DNA of 64,000 nucleotides from Pomphorhynchus laevis (taxonomy: Eukaryota > Acanthocephala > Palaeacanthocephala > Echinorhynchida > Pomphorhynchidae): positions 62,001 to 126,000 of the forward strand of contig WNNJ02001349.1 in NCBI GenBank assembly GCA_012934845.2, given 5' to 3'. Below, piece by piece: positions 20,880 to 32,469 of the stretch. Both the position numbers and the translations under genes were made by a program. The notes under the pieces were generated by a model. The model was given only the letters and a program-made list of their open reading frames with translations. It had not been told where the DNA came from and did no database searches. The first letter of the stretch is position 1, and each line of letters opens with the position of its first letter.

Positions 20880-21260
20880 CACAACAGAAGCGGAGCCAAA
20901 TACATGGCAGTGACGTATTTCCTCTGATGACATTTGATTATCTGATGTACCTTATTCTAATACAAAGTTTATTATCCATCCATAAACATTTTCCGCATAA
21001 TAGTTTAAATTTATTTTTTATAAATATTGTGCTGATTTGTATATTGTAGATTTAATATTTTAATAATATTTTGTTGATTTATAGTCTTCATTATAAAAAA
21101 CAGAAATAAATTCATCACATAATTTATTAGGTTTCGGTCCTTATTCTTTGACCAGCAGCGGGTCCAAATAGAGTTAATGACCTAATATATGAAATTGTAT
21201 GACCTCTGATAAAATTTGATTATCTAGTGTATCTTATTTAAATACAAAGCATGCTATTTA
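20880..21260 (-). repeat. R repeats, block 2 copies 8 and 9
   Basis: 20880-20970 (GAAGCGGAGCCAAATACATG, GACGTATTTCCTCTGATG) and 21115-21260 (AGGTTTCGGTCC, AGCAGCGGGTCCAAATA, ACCTCTGATAAAATTTGATT) are two truncated inverted copies. A third scrap with ATCAAGATATTG and CAGGTTTCGGCC lies at about 21515-21570. Confidence 0.65.
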
Positions 21261-21589
21261 TTATTCATCCATAAAGAATTTTCGCTAGAGTTTAAATTTA
21301 TTTGAAAATATGAATATCTTTATCTTTAAAACGACGAAATTTGTGTAAAGTCATGCATTAGAAAAATGAATGAAATAAATGCAGTTAGTAACTTTGATTA
21401 AATTATCTTAGATTTATTGTTCGGAACGATTAAAAACTAAACAATTTAAAAATGATAAATTTATAATTTAAAAATGTAAAATGAACCGATTAATCGATAA
21501 TTGAATATTATAGGTCATCAAGATATTGAACTGATATGTTCTCAGGTTTCGGCCACTATTCCTAGACGCAACATTCTTACACAGAGTGT

Positions 21590-23030
21590 ATTAATTACTA
21601 TTTATTACTAAATGAATTTTAGTTGATTAAAATTTATTTTTAATCAAATTTCGATTAAAAATATTATTGATTTATAAGGTGGCAATATTTTTGCTTTATT
21701 TTTAATCAAATTTCGGTGACAATATTTTTGCTGATGGTACTCAAATTAAATAAACGTATCAATTGAATTAAATTTATCACTAATTATATCGATTAATATT
21801 TTTATTTATAGATGGGAACGTTGGTAACATTTATTAAATGAAATTTGCACTAGCCACAAGCGAGTTTCTTCAGAATACAGAATTTCTAAAATCCGAAAAG
21901 CAAATAATATTTTTATCAATATCGAATTTGCGGTATTCTACCACAGGACATTTCTATAAATCAACGCTAAATCATAAATCTAACCCTTAATAATAAAACT
22001 TTAAACATTTATTTGCTTTTAACCATACTATAAAAAACTATTTAAAAGATACGATAAAATATAGTCAAAAGCAGCTTCATCAAGTGAATATAATTTAAAA
22101 TATATAATTTAAAATAATAAATATTTGTTGACAAATACTTTTTTTTAATAGTTTCTTTTTAAAAACAAATATTAAAATACACAAATTTAATTAAATAATA
22201 TATTTGTGCTAAATACCATAAAAGTACGCATTTTAATCGTCAATATTGTGTTTTATTTTTTTTTAACTTTATAAAATTTGATTCAAATTTGAAGCGTAAT
22301 AAATTGATTGTTATAAATCGGCATATCGAGTGAGGGCTAAAATTAGAAAGCGTACATTATTAGCTGTTTGTTAATAACCTACTGGTATGGGTGCATTTGG
22401 TCAATAATATAAAATTCTATTACAAATGCAGATAGAGTTTCAATTCCAAAAGTATATGAAATTGAAAATTTACAGCTTATTTTTATGATTAATATATTTC
22501 ATTTATTTATAAAACGCATTTAGCCGAGCACAACCATCGCTCATTAAAAAATTCTAGAATCGATTTGAAAATTCAAGCATAAAGTTAGTTCTTAAGATTT
22601 GCAGATACACCACAAGAATTTTGATCAGACGACGTATTAATAAGTGCATGTAAAATGTTGATATCAGATGATAAACTAACAAGATGTAGGGATGAATCGT
22701 TTGAAGTGATAAATGAAATGTAAGCATGATGTTTCAATCTACATAATGTCTTTGCGCGAATTACTTAGTGAATAATTACTAGGAAGTAATCATTAAAGTA
22801 AAAAAGGATATTTTGTTTAGTCAAGCTTGCAATCGAAAAGCTAAATTTGTAACTAATTGGTTAACATCTAGCTCAATGATAAGTTTCAAGACGAATGAAA
22901 ATGTTACTCAAAACTTGCTGATTACGAAATAGGGTGGAGTAATAAAAGTTTACTATAGAGTCATTAAAGTAGTAAAATATCCAGAGAATGCAATGTGAGC
23001 ACAGCATATTTTTAGAACAAAATCAGTTTT
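21590..23030. other. AT-rich stretch, nothing recognised
   Basis: No open frame, LINE homology or R word was found. It ends at the palindrome and inverted dispersed repeat at 23035. Confidence 0.45.
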
Positions 23031-23063
23031 CAAAGTTACAAAGATTTTTAAGAAGGTCGGTAA

Positions 23064-23106
23064 CTATTGACTATATAGATTTGTAACAAATCTATATAGT
23101 CAATAG
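23064..23106. repeat. 43-bp perfect palindrome in a dispersed repeat
   Basis: CTATTGACTATATAGATTTGT, a single central A, then the exact reverse complement. Half of this palindrome recurs at about 29257-29280, next to the same flanking word (AAGTTACAAAGAT, inverted). It is therefore part of a dispersed element (23035-23115 and, inverted, 29255-29350). Confidence 0.8.
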
Positions 23107-24074
23107 GTAATCTTATAAAAGACAAATTGTACATAGAAGATTTTTATATTGATATTATCCGTAGTCGATATATTAAAAAAAAACAAATAATTTTGATTAT
23201 TTAACTATTTCTATTTATTTGAATTTATCAATCTTATTAATAATTCATATTAACTATTAATAATTCCAAATTAATTATTGTTTAATAAAATTAATTATTT
23301 TAATTAATTTTATTTTCATTTTTACTAGACTTAAATAAATTAATATAAAATCATTAATTAAAATATATTGATTAATATAAAATTATTAATAAATCATTAA
23401 TTAAAATTAATCATTTATACTAAGTATAAATGATTAATAGGAACTTAGGAACCCACGAGAACTAAATCACATTTTGAGTATCTGCTCAAATATTCAGCTT
23501 TGTAAGACATTAAGCTATGTACATTTATATGGTGTTGTACGACTTTATCCAATATATCCAATATATACTTCAACTTTTTCAATTGCTTGATGCAGGTTTT
23601 ACACTCTTGTTTTCATAGCGTTCCACCTAATCCATAATCCACTGTCGTGCATTGCCTTCACACTGATTCTATTCTCTTAAATTGTAGAGATTTTTGTACC
23701 GCAAATAAACTCTTATTGTTCATCAATAAGAGTTTATTGTACATCAATATTCTTCAATTTCCAATCGTTGTTCGCGTAAAGCTTTTTTCTTTTTTACTAA
23801 AATTATACCATACAACCATAGATTTACAAGCCACCATAGAATCTTCGAATTAATCTTTCGCTTATTCCTTCTCGATCGCCAACAACTCAGTAAGAATACG
23901 CATTGATAATTCCTCGCTTATCTCTCTAGTCTCTCTCCTCATAATATAGGATCTATATACTTTTTCACCTCGAAACTTAGCATTATATTTCAGATACAAT
24001 ATTCTTAGTAGCTATTTTTGTTTCTTTGTGGGTTTATAAGTGGTTGGCCGCGGTGGTCATATTAATCAGATCAG

Positions 24075-25200
24075 ATAACCTACTCTACGTATTTTTATAC
24101 GATATATAAATAAAGATTAATAATAAATAATTATTTAAGATAAAGAATTATTGGAGCTGGATTAAATAAAAGAGAAAATTTTTTATTGATCCATCTTCAA
24201 TAATTCTTTATCAATAATGGATCATTATCAACTATTTAAAATTATGTAAGATTTTGTATAATTTAATCAAGTTAAAATACATAATTGAAATTTTTAATAA
24301 AATTCAACTTTTATAAATTGACTAACAAATAAAAGATGATGCATCAGAATAAGGATTAGAAGTCATCATGATGAATTGCTATGATATCAGGTTTCGGCAC
24401 CCTATTCCTCTAACCAACATAGCAGAGGGGCCACATACGCGCTAATGACATATTTCCTCTCGTGAAATTTGATTATTTAGTGTATCTTATTCTAATATAA
24501 AGTATATTGTTTGTTATCCATCCATAAAATTTTCCGCTTAATAGTTTAAATAAATTTTTAATAATATTTTGTTGTTTTGTATATTTAGTCTATTTTGTAT
24601 ATTTAAATACATTAAATATAATGTATATTTCAAGTTTTTATTTGATAAAAATAAAGATAAATAATAAATAATTATATAAGATTTTATATAATTTTTATTT
24701 ATATCAAGTGAAAAATTTATAATTGAAATTTAAAATAAAAATCAATTTTTACGAATTGACTAGCAAATAACAGATAATGTATCATTAGAGGTCATCAGGA
24801 GGAACGAAGGATTTGCAACGAAGTTAAAAATCATATGTTTAATTATAATATCATTTAATATTAAAGATAAATATGCTATTGACGGATGACATGAACATCT
24901 ATTAAATGGAATAATCGCATTGCCTCAATATTATAAACAAAATTCGTACAATTTAAGAGGAAATACATATTACGCTTATGTAGATTGAAATTATCCTGCT
25001 TCTCAAGAATGTCAGATATATTTTTTATGTACTGATACAAGAGATTTTATGAAAATCCGACATTAAAGAGCAACATATAATGATTTATACATGCCACAGG
25101 TACAAGGTTGGTTGGGATTATAACATCACATGATAAATTGTCTTGTCGAACATATATGATTCAGCTAACTGAGTCTACGACTTTTAATATAATTATAAAA
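24075..25200 (-). repeat. R repeat, longest continuous stretch
   Basis: Block-1 words occur in reverse at 24075-24105 and 25165-25195. Block 2 copies lie at 24345-24510 (nearly complete, inverted) and 24780-24800 (scrap). Between 24820 and 25090 the plus strand reads in a broken but protein-like way (NGIIALPQYYKQNSYNLRGN, then NYPASQECQIYFLCTD). This span may be close to a complete R unit or two nested ones. Confidence 0.5.
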
Positions 25201-26038
25201 TTTAAATAAATTAATGAAAATAAAGGAAAATAAATAAATAAAAATAATAATGCTAAATCAATAAATCGAAATTTAATAGTTAGATAATAAATAATCATAA
25301 ATAATTGTTAAATCGGAATGAGGATAAAGGTCATTAGAAGGAACTGCTCTGCTTTTAAGGATGCTAATAGAACTGCTATGCTACCAGAGCTGCAAATAGA
25401 CAACGATGGCATCGAGTTTCACATGATATCCAGTGAAGAATTGGCAAGGATATGAGACAAAAGAAATAGCGCTATGACAAAATGTCATCATATTAGTCGT
25501 CGACATCCTTAGAAGTGCGCTAATTAATATAGCTGACAGAGAATCAATTTGGAATGAATCTATATAATAGAAAAATAAAGGTTTTGCATATTGTAATATC
25601 TACATTGTTGGGCAACGATCATATACCGAATCGTGAATTACAAAGCGGAGCCGGAAGAGCTTTAATGATATATCAACAAAGTTATAAGGTTGTGATTTTG
25701 AAATGCGTTGTAATATTTCTATAAACTTGGCAAGGATAGTATATATATTATATGAGTGCGAGGATGCTATGGACTCACACATCCTATGGTCAGGATAGCA
25801 AAATTAAAAAGACAGAATTTTAGAAAATAAAACTGTTTTTTAACAGATAAAATATTTAATAAAAGCATTTATTAACTGTTTTTATTAACAAAATTTATCA
25901 ATTTTTAAAAATTAATTTCATTCTTTTAAAAATATAATATTTTCAGAAATTATACTATATATTTACATGATATAATATAATATATATTATATAAAAATAA
26001 TATAATTATAATTATATTATATATTATTTATATTATAT
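25200..26038. other. AT-rich stretch with one R scrap
   Basis: A partial inverted R word (AAGGTCATTAGAAGGAACTG) is at about 25325-25390. The rest shows no recognisable gene. The last 150 bp are almost pure A/T and form the target of the RTE-like LINE. Confidence 0.4.
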
Positions 26039-26056
26039 AAACGTATTTTTATGATT
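26039..26056. repeat. Left target-site duplication of the RTE-like LINE
   Basis: AAACGTATTTTTATGATT, identical to 29237-29254. Confidence 0.9.
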
Positions 26057-27934
26057 GGTGGTGCGGTCCGTTCCTCCTCGTGGTGCCACTGGATAACGCT
26101 TACTCTCTGTGAGCGTGAACCAAACGCGGACCTTACCGACGACAGGCATGCGGCAGCCGGTCGGGAAAACAATTGTCGCAACCATCAAACCATGATAAAG
26201 TTTAATCAAAATGACCCCGCCAATACTAAGGCGTCCTATGTAGACGACGCGTTCAGGAGGTGCCATCCGGCCTGTTCGAAAAATTCACGAGGATGTGCGA
26301 TCAGACAAGACCCGGTCTGTTCGGCAAATAAGCGAGGGTTCACGACGGAAGGACGACGCCGAGACGCAAGTGATCTGGCCCAATCATACGTACGAGTTGC
26401 AACGCTCAACGTAGGAACACTGACGGGTAAATCTCGAGAAATTGCAGCTGACCTAAAGAGGAGAAAGATTGACATTCTTGCAATACAAGAGACTAAATGG
26501 AAGGGCGGAAAAGCCAAGGAAATTGGAGACGGATACAAACTGTATTATATGGGAACTGAGACAGCACGAAACGGAGTAGCCATTGTCGTAGCAGAGAGAC
26601 TCAGAGACCAAGTGTGCGAAGTGACGCGATACACTGGGAGGTTGATGAAGATTAAGCTGGCATTATGCGAAACGACCGTACACTACTTCTCTGTGTACGC
26701 TCCTCAAACAGGATGCACAGATAAAGAGAAGCTGGACTTCTGGGAAATGCTAGATGAAAAGATGGCAGAAGTCCCCGAAGAAGACTATGTGATCATAGCC
26801 GGTGATATGAATGCCCATGTTGGACAGACGGATGAGAGTGAATGTCACGGTGGATATGGCATAGGTGAGAAGAATGCAGAAGGGGAACAACTTCTGGAGT
26901 TTGCAACTACGCACAACCTCACCATCACCAACACCAACTTCACAAAAAGGTCGAGCCACCTGTACACATATTACCATGGAACGGGCTCACAAATCAGGAA
27001 GTCGCAAATTGATTTTGTCCTGGTGAGGCGAAAACACAAGAAGACGGTGCTAGACACAAAGGTCATTCCATCAGAGACCACAGCGACTCAACATAAGCCA
27101 CTGATATGTGACCTGAAAATTGAAGTCCCCCGTAAACCGAGGCCAGAACAAACAAAGACGAGCCGAATCAAGTGGTGGAAACTGAGGGAAGAAGACACAG
27201 TTGGAACAAAGGCAAAGCTGGCCCGGATAAGACTACCTAGCATACATGGAGTACAGGACACCTGGACCGCGTTGCGCTGCACGGTCCACCTAGCTGCAAA
27301 GCACATACTCGGATCCACCAAGCCATGTCAAAAATACATCGACAAAGAAACTTGGTTTTGGACAGAAGAGGTCAAAGACGCAGTGAAGGCAAAGAAAAAT
27401 TCATACAAGGCTCTCCGGATAGCACAAACACAGGAGAACAAAGATGAATATCACCGAGCGAAAAAGAAAGCAAGGAAACAAGTGGCTATTGCTAGGAGTA
27501 ACCACCTAGATAACCTCTACCAAAAGCTCGACACTCGAGAAGGAGAAAAAGGCGTGTACCGACTAGCCCGTTCAAGACGGAAGAAGGCAGCAGACATCGA
27601 GAAGTTCCATGGTATCAGCAATGAGCAGGGACAACTCATTATACACCAACAAGACGTGCTGGAGAGATGGAGAAGATATTTTAAAGCCATCTTTACAGAA
27701 GAGTTTGAACATCCACCAATACCAGAGGGGACTCCAAATCACACACAAGTCGATCCACTCAATGGTGCAGAGGTCAGAGAGGCAATGATGAAGATGAAGC
27801 CGGGTAAAGCCAACGGACCCGATGATTTAGCGGTGGACTTCTGGAGAATCAATCCGGATGAGTGGACACCATGGCTAACTAATTTTCTCCAGAAGATTGT
27901 TGACGCAAAGGAGGTGCCAGAAGACTGGAGTTGA
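26051..27934 (+). pseudogene. RTE-like LINE ORF, endonuclease and start of RT
   Basis: 627 codons. The ATG at 26051 lies inside the target duplication, so the native start is probably later (Met48 or nearer the endonuclease). The endonuclease begins at VRVATLNVGTL (Asn120), with Glu147 in IQETKW, the YAPQTG and GDMNAHVG motifs, SQIDFVLV, and the terminal QHKPL histidine. This is the full catalytic set for an APE-like nuclease that nicks the target. The RT starts with MKPGKANGPDDL. The frame ends at a TGA in DWS*SITIPIWKQKG, where a sense codon would be expected. The downstream frame continues in phase, so the stop is a single-codon lesion. Confidence 0.88.
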
Positions 27935-28018
27935 AGCATAACTATCCCAATCTGGAAGCAGAAAGGAAGCCCAGCAGATTGTGAAAACTACCGCCCAATT
28001 CGTCTTCTCAGTCACACC

Positions 28019-28555
28019 ATGAAAATCTTCGAGAGAGTGCTCGACAAGAGAATCCGTGACTCCGTCAAACTAAGTGTCAACCAGGCAGGCTTTGTGCGCA
28101 ACTGTGGAGCCATCGATGCAATACACTCAGCCAGACTACTCCTTGAAAAGCACAGAGAGAAGAAGCAGCCCCTCCATGTAGCTTTTCTGGACCTTGAGAA
28201 AGCGTTCGACAGAGTACCTCATAAGCTTATATGGTACGCTTTGAGACGCAGAAAAGTACCGGAGGAATTGATCGAATGGGTGAAGATGTTGTACAAAGGA
28301 ACGACGAGCAATGTGCTAACAGCAGCGGGAAAATCCAGAGAATTTCCAATCTCAGTCGGTGTGCACCAAGGATCTGCACTCTCCCCATTACTATTCATCA
28401 TAGTTATGGACGTGATTACGAAAGACCTTCTAAGACAAGCACCATGGACCATCCTGTATGCCGACGATGTTATGCTGGTATCTAAAGACAAACATGACCT
28501 CGAGCAACAAGTTCAGCAATGGCACGATCGCCTGGCACAGTTTGGGTTGAACTGA
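28019..28555 (+). pseudogene. RTE-like LINE ORF, RT core
   Basis: In phase with the upstream frame beyond the TGA. It contains MKIFERVLDKRI, VAFLDLEKAFDRVP (first catalytic aspartate), VHQGSALSPLLF, and ILYADDVMLV (catalytic pair). It ends at FGLN* where the related frame expects FGL.LNTAKTEYM, so one frameshift separates it from the next piece. Confidence 0.88.
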
Positions 28556-29226
28556 ACACAGCCAAAACAGAGTACATGACGACGAACCAGAACGAAGATG
28601 TAAGCATATCAGTTAATGGCGTGCTTCTGCCAAAGACAACTGCGTTCAAATATCTGGGATCAGTCATCTCCAGCACAGGAGGAGTGGCAAAAGACGTCAC
28701 CACTCGCATCAACGCAAGCTGGACAAAATGGAGAGCAGCCACTGGAGTTTTGTGCGACAAACGCATGCCAGACAAACTCAAATCGAAGTTCTACAGAAGC
28801 GTAATACGGCCTGTAGCAATGTACGGTGCTGAGTGCTGGGCAATGACAGCAGAAGCAGAACGTAAGCTTGGATGCATGGAAACCAAAATGCTAAGGTGGA
28901 TCGCAGGAAAGACTCGCCTAGATCATGTCCGTAACGAAGACATCCGCAAGCGATTTGGCGTAGCACCCATAGCAGACAAACTAAGAGAATCAAGGCTGCG
29001 ATGGTATGGACATGTAATGAGGGCAGACGTGAACACATTAGCGCAGGCACCATTTCAAATCGAGGTCGACGGAAAGAGACCAATAGGAAGACCACAGAAA
29101 AGATGGATGGATACCCTTCTTAAGGACATGAAAATGGTCGGACTCACGCCCAAAGACGCAGCAAAGAAGGCATTTTGGCGTCAACGATCGTGGCAAGCGG
29201 ACCCCGTCACACGGGATAAACGCTAA
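28519..29226 (+). pseudogene. RTE-like LINE ORF, RT thumb and C-terminus
   Basis: The useful part starts at about 28550 with LNTAKTEYM. It continues with FKYLGSVISSTGG, the RPVAMYGAECWAM block, KMLRWIAGKTRLDHVRNEDI, RLRWYGHVMRAD and GRPQKRWMD. These are the usual C-terminal motifs of this LINE group. It stops with TAA at 29224-29226, about 10 bp before the GAA-repeat tail. Confidence 0.88.
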
Positions 29227-29236
29227 GAAGAAGAAG

Positions 29237-29254
29237 AAACGTATTTTTATGATT
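29237..29254. repeat. Right target-site duplication of the RTE-like LINE
   Basis: AAACGTATTTTTATGATT, identical to 26039-26056. Confidence 0.9.
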
Positions 29255-29350
29255 ACCTATTGACTATATAGATCTGTTAACTTGTGTATATTTTTAATTA
29301 ATTGTTTCGGGCCATTTTAACGACCTTCTTACAAATCTTTGTAACTTTAA
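29255..29350 (-). repeat. Inverted partner of the 23035-23115 repeat
   Basis: ACCTATTGACTATATAGATC and, later, ACGACCTTCTTACAAATC then TTTGTAACTTT are the reverse complement of words at 23035-23110. About 55 bp of extra sequence lies between them. Confidence 0.65.
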
Positions 29351-29559
29351 AAACAGTGAATTATATTCTTTCAAAAAATAAAATGTTGAGGATATTATAT
29401 ATAAAATGTTAAGGATGTTAATATTTTAAATTTATTCCGTTATCTCTTAGATGCAATTGTGTGGTATTAACAATTAATATACCCTTAATAACAAATATAA
29501 TAAGGTTTTGTTAAAAAAAATTGTATTATTTATAATTAATAATTAATTATTATAATAAC

Positions 29560-29700
29560 CGCATGATTAAGCTCGGACTCGGGATTGAGGTCTATGCGGA
29601 TGAACTTCTGGACAGAAAGGGCGACACCGCGGCCGTCCCAGCAGACGAAAGCGACGCTACGCGCATGGAAGACGTTGACTACCAGATGAAACGTTATTGA
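29560..29700 (+). pseudogene. Hsp90 C-terminal fragment
   Basis: A sharply GC-rich island in A/T DNA. The frame reads RMIKLGLGIE, VYADELLDRKGDTAAVPADE, then SDATRMEDVD. RMIKLGLGI is the conserved last helix of cytosolic Hsp90, and (S/T)RMEEVD/MEDVD is the C-terminal peptide bound by TPR co-chaperones. In Hsp90 the protein ends at this Asp. Here the frame runs on for six more codons (YQMKRY) before TGA, so the natural stop is lost. There is no upstream Hsp90 sequence and no obvious splice acceptor, so it is most likely a captured or retro-copied fragment, not a functional exon. Confidence 0.75.
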
Positions 29701-31120
29701 CAAATTTTACTTAATGATTGAACAAATATTTATTAATTTATTTCATTAAAAAAATATTATAATTAATTAATTTTTTTAACCATTTTTTGTTATAATTGTC
29801 AAACATTTATGTACATTTTAGAAACAATTTTATTGAAAATCAAAAAAATCTAGATTGAAAGATTGTTATTATAAGAAAATTAAATAGATTTATTTTTAAA
29901 TCTAGTAAATCTAAAATAACTTTCAAAAAAGCTTTACGTGCCAAAAGTTTATTAAAATCATAATTAATATAGAAATCTCCATGATCAAAAGAATAAGCGG
30001 CGTTTGATAGCTACATCTAGATAATACTATTTGAGAAATGTTAAAAAATCACGTGTTTTACCGCAACTTTTAAGGATTTTACAATAAAAAATAATATTTT
30101 TAAAATCATTAAAATATTATATCCAAGTCAATTATTATTTCAACAACGGGCTTTATTTCATCGTAAGGTCGTGGACCACCATATATACGTACATAGCTTA
30201 ACGTCTTCCAAAGTCGCATATTTGAGAAGATACTCAAATGTGATTCTGTTCACGTGGGTTTAAAATTTTTTATGTGGACTTTACGATATCGCGTGGATCC
30301 CGTTTGGAAATATTTTCCGTAAAACATTAAGTGATGCATGGATTCTTTGCGATTTAGGAGATATTTACTCCTAAATGCACGTAAATCTTTCCTGCATTTT
30401 CTCGATATATTTTTAATGGACATAAAGTACACTGAATTTCGATACCATCAGTTTAAGGCAATGCGTATCCATCCTATTACAAAATTATATTTTAATCTTT
30501 AAATGATTTATGAGTACCGCCAATTATACTTAATTTGAATAAAATAAGTGAAATACCGAAATTATAATTAGGTACAATATTTAATAAGAAGTTTACAATC
30601 AAAAATCACAACCATATGGCTAACTTACGGTTGGTTTCGATCCATCGCGTATTTTGTATAAAAGGTCTATCTTGAAATTCTGATTAAATAAAAGTTAGCA
30701 ATCAAAATTGACAAATGCTGGTGTTTTTCTGACCAAAGCCTGGCAATCTACATATTAAAAAGGGCTTATTTAATAAATCGCTAAAGACACATCAACTTTG
30801 TATTGATGCTATTGTAAAAATATAATTTATTGCTGAATTTAACAAATTGGTAAATTCATATTTAAGTAAATATGTCGCCAATAGCAACATATTTTAATAT
30901 GAAAAAAGGATAATTGCGATAATTAAATTATTGAGGTATTTTAGAAGGTAATATTAAATCACAGGAAAATATATTTCTCAATGACAGCATATCATTGAGA
31001 AATATATAATATTGTTAATATTACATAATATATTATATATTCGTATATACTTAAATATCATTATTTCGCAGTTTTAAAAGATCTACAAATGAGATAAAAT
31101 AACATACAATCTAAAGTAAA
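29701..31120. other. AT-rich spacer with inverted repeat piece and unknown frame
   Basis: 30165-30265, read on the minus strand, matches 23450-23565 (TCACATTTGAGTATCT, AAGCTATGTAC, TATATGGTG). A minus-strand frame (30250-30432) reads SRKCRKDLRAFRSKYLLNRK then ESMHHLMFYGKYFQTG; I do not recognise it. Nothing else is seen. Confidence 0.4.
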
Positions 31121-31330
31121 TACAATTGTAAAACAATCAAACTACAATCTTCGACGACAACTAAACGACAACCATCGACGACAACTAACGACAACCATCC
31201 GCTTAACAATTATCAGCAACCATCGACAACCATCGACGACATCCGCTTGCTACTTACAACTAACGCGAACTACTTACAATAAACTACTTACAATTATTTA
31301 AAAATCGTAAACTATTGCAACCTACAGTTA

Positions 31331-31942
31331 ATGGGAGCCAAGAATAAAAATGTACAAAAAGCCAAGCGAGCAATCTCTGTTGATACCGATAAAACCGGCA
31401 AGCTCGAGAACATACAAGTTGAATGCTCCGCAAGCGGCTGTCAAATCTGGACATCAGTAACACATAATTGTGCTTTGGGTCAGGAAACTTGTAGCGGGCC
31501 ACCGTTCTACTGCGGATTCTGTGCGGCGAAACAAATCAACTTGTTAATAAAACGATTAGAGCAATTGGAAATGGCATCGCAGCATGATCGAATTTCTCAA
31601 ATTTCTGACAAATCTACTGAGACAGTGAAGGAGCCGCAAATTGTATCGCAGCAAGATGGATTTTGTGAAGTTTATGATAAATCTACAGAGACAGTGACGC
31701 AGTCGAAATTGTTACAACTAATGTATATTCACTCCCCGACATCCCACGTCCCGTCCTTCCCGTCTCGTCTCTCAATGCCTTGCATCAATCAATCAAAATC
31801 ACCTCCACCAACCTCCACTATCCTTCAACTCATAACCTTTCCTCACATCGCTTGCCACCCTCTTTATTATCATTATCCTCTATGTCTCCCAACGTCAAAC
31901 CAAATCCCTCCAAATCACCAACTGCCAGCTCTTCTATCGTGA
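31331..31942 (+). pseudogene. LINE A ORF1, N-terminal part with CX4C-CX2C finger
   Basis: 203 codons from ATG. A zinc-finger-like motif, C32-x4-C37-Q-I-W-T...C61-G-F-C64, is spaced as in ORF1 of the LINEs at 45.7 and 50.7 kb (PHD-related type known from CR1-group ORF1 proteins). After about residue 130 the frame becomes out-of-frame translation, and the true product continues in the next frame (31780-32469), so a frameshift lies between. Confidence 0.7.
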
Positions 31943-32469
31943 TCTCACCTACTCACGTCAGTCGTCCTCCTTTACGGAAGCGCTTTGCTTCTCGCAATCG
32001 TTACGTCATTGTCACTAATATCACGCCTTCTAACTCCTTATCTCCACAAGCACGTCTAGACTACGATGCTTCCGCCTTCAGATCGATCCTCTCGTCTATT
32101 GTCCCTGCGGATAAACCTTCCTTTTTCAAGGACATTTCTCCTGTCGCATTTATCCGTCTAAACAAATCTTCTCAATCTAATCCTTCCCAGCCCCCTCTCC
32201 TAAAAATTATTTTCAAGCAACGCTCTCACGCGTCTTCTGTCCTCTCTCAACGATTCAAACTCATGTCATCTTCAACCACTCGAATTTTCCTCGATCGCGC
32301 CCCTTCTGAAATCGCTCAAATCTCTTCAGCCCGCATCGAAAAACGCCGTCGCGAGGAAAACGGCGAAACATCACTCTCCATCCGAAACATAGACGGAAAT
32401 TTTCAAGTTGTCCACACCCGTCCAAAAATTCGATGGCGCTCCATCTCTCCTATGTGTCTTCTCCACTAG
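31780..32469 (+). pseudogene. LINE A ORF1, C-terminal part
   Basis: Useful part from about 31880 (SMSPNVKPNPSKSPTASSS). It contains RNRYVIVTNITPS, LDYDASAFRSILSSIVP, and PLLKIIFKQRSHASSVLSQR, the layout of the C-terminal RNA-binding region of CR1-type ORF1 proteins (short conserved acidic start, then a K-x-x-F strand and SxRRK-like helix). It overlaps the start of ORF2 by about 60 bp in another frame. Confidence 0.6.

Larger units (their letters stand above)
26057..29236 (+). mobile_element. RTE-like LINE, nearly complete (3.18 kb)
   Basis: The element is much more GC-rich than its surroundings and is bounded by a perfect 18-bp target duplication. The 5' end is GGTGGTGCGGTCC. The 3' end is a short AAGAAGAAGAA tail, typical of RTE-type elements, which end in simple repeats rather than poly(A). 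It encodes an apurinic-type endonuclease followed by a reverse transcriptase. The endonuclease is of the type often mis-annotated as craniofacial development protein 2. Two lesions separate the coding region into three frames: an in-frame TGA near 27932 and a frameshift near 28550. The rest aligns without loss, so this is a young, recently dead copy, or the lesions arose after insertion. Confidence 0.92.

Noticed and set aside
28219-28491. 90-residue frame antisense to the RTE-like RT
   Set aside because: Shadow of the strongly supported RT frame; the same applies to the other antisense frames at 26033-29095.
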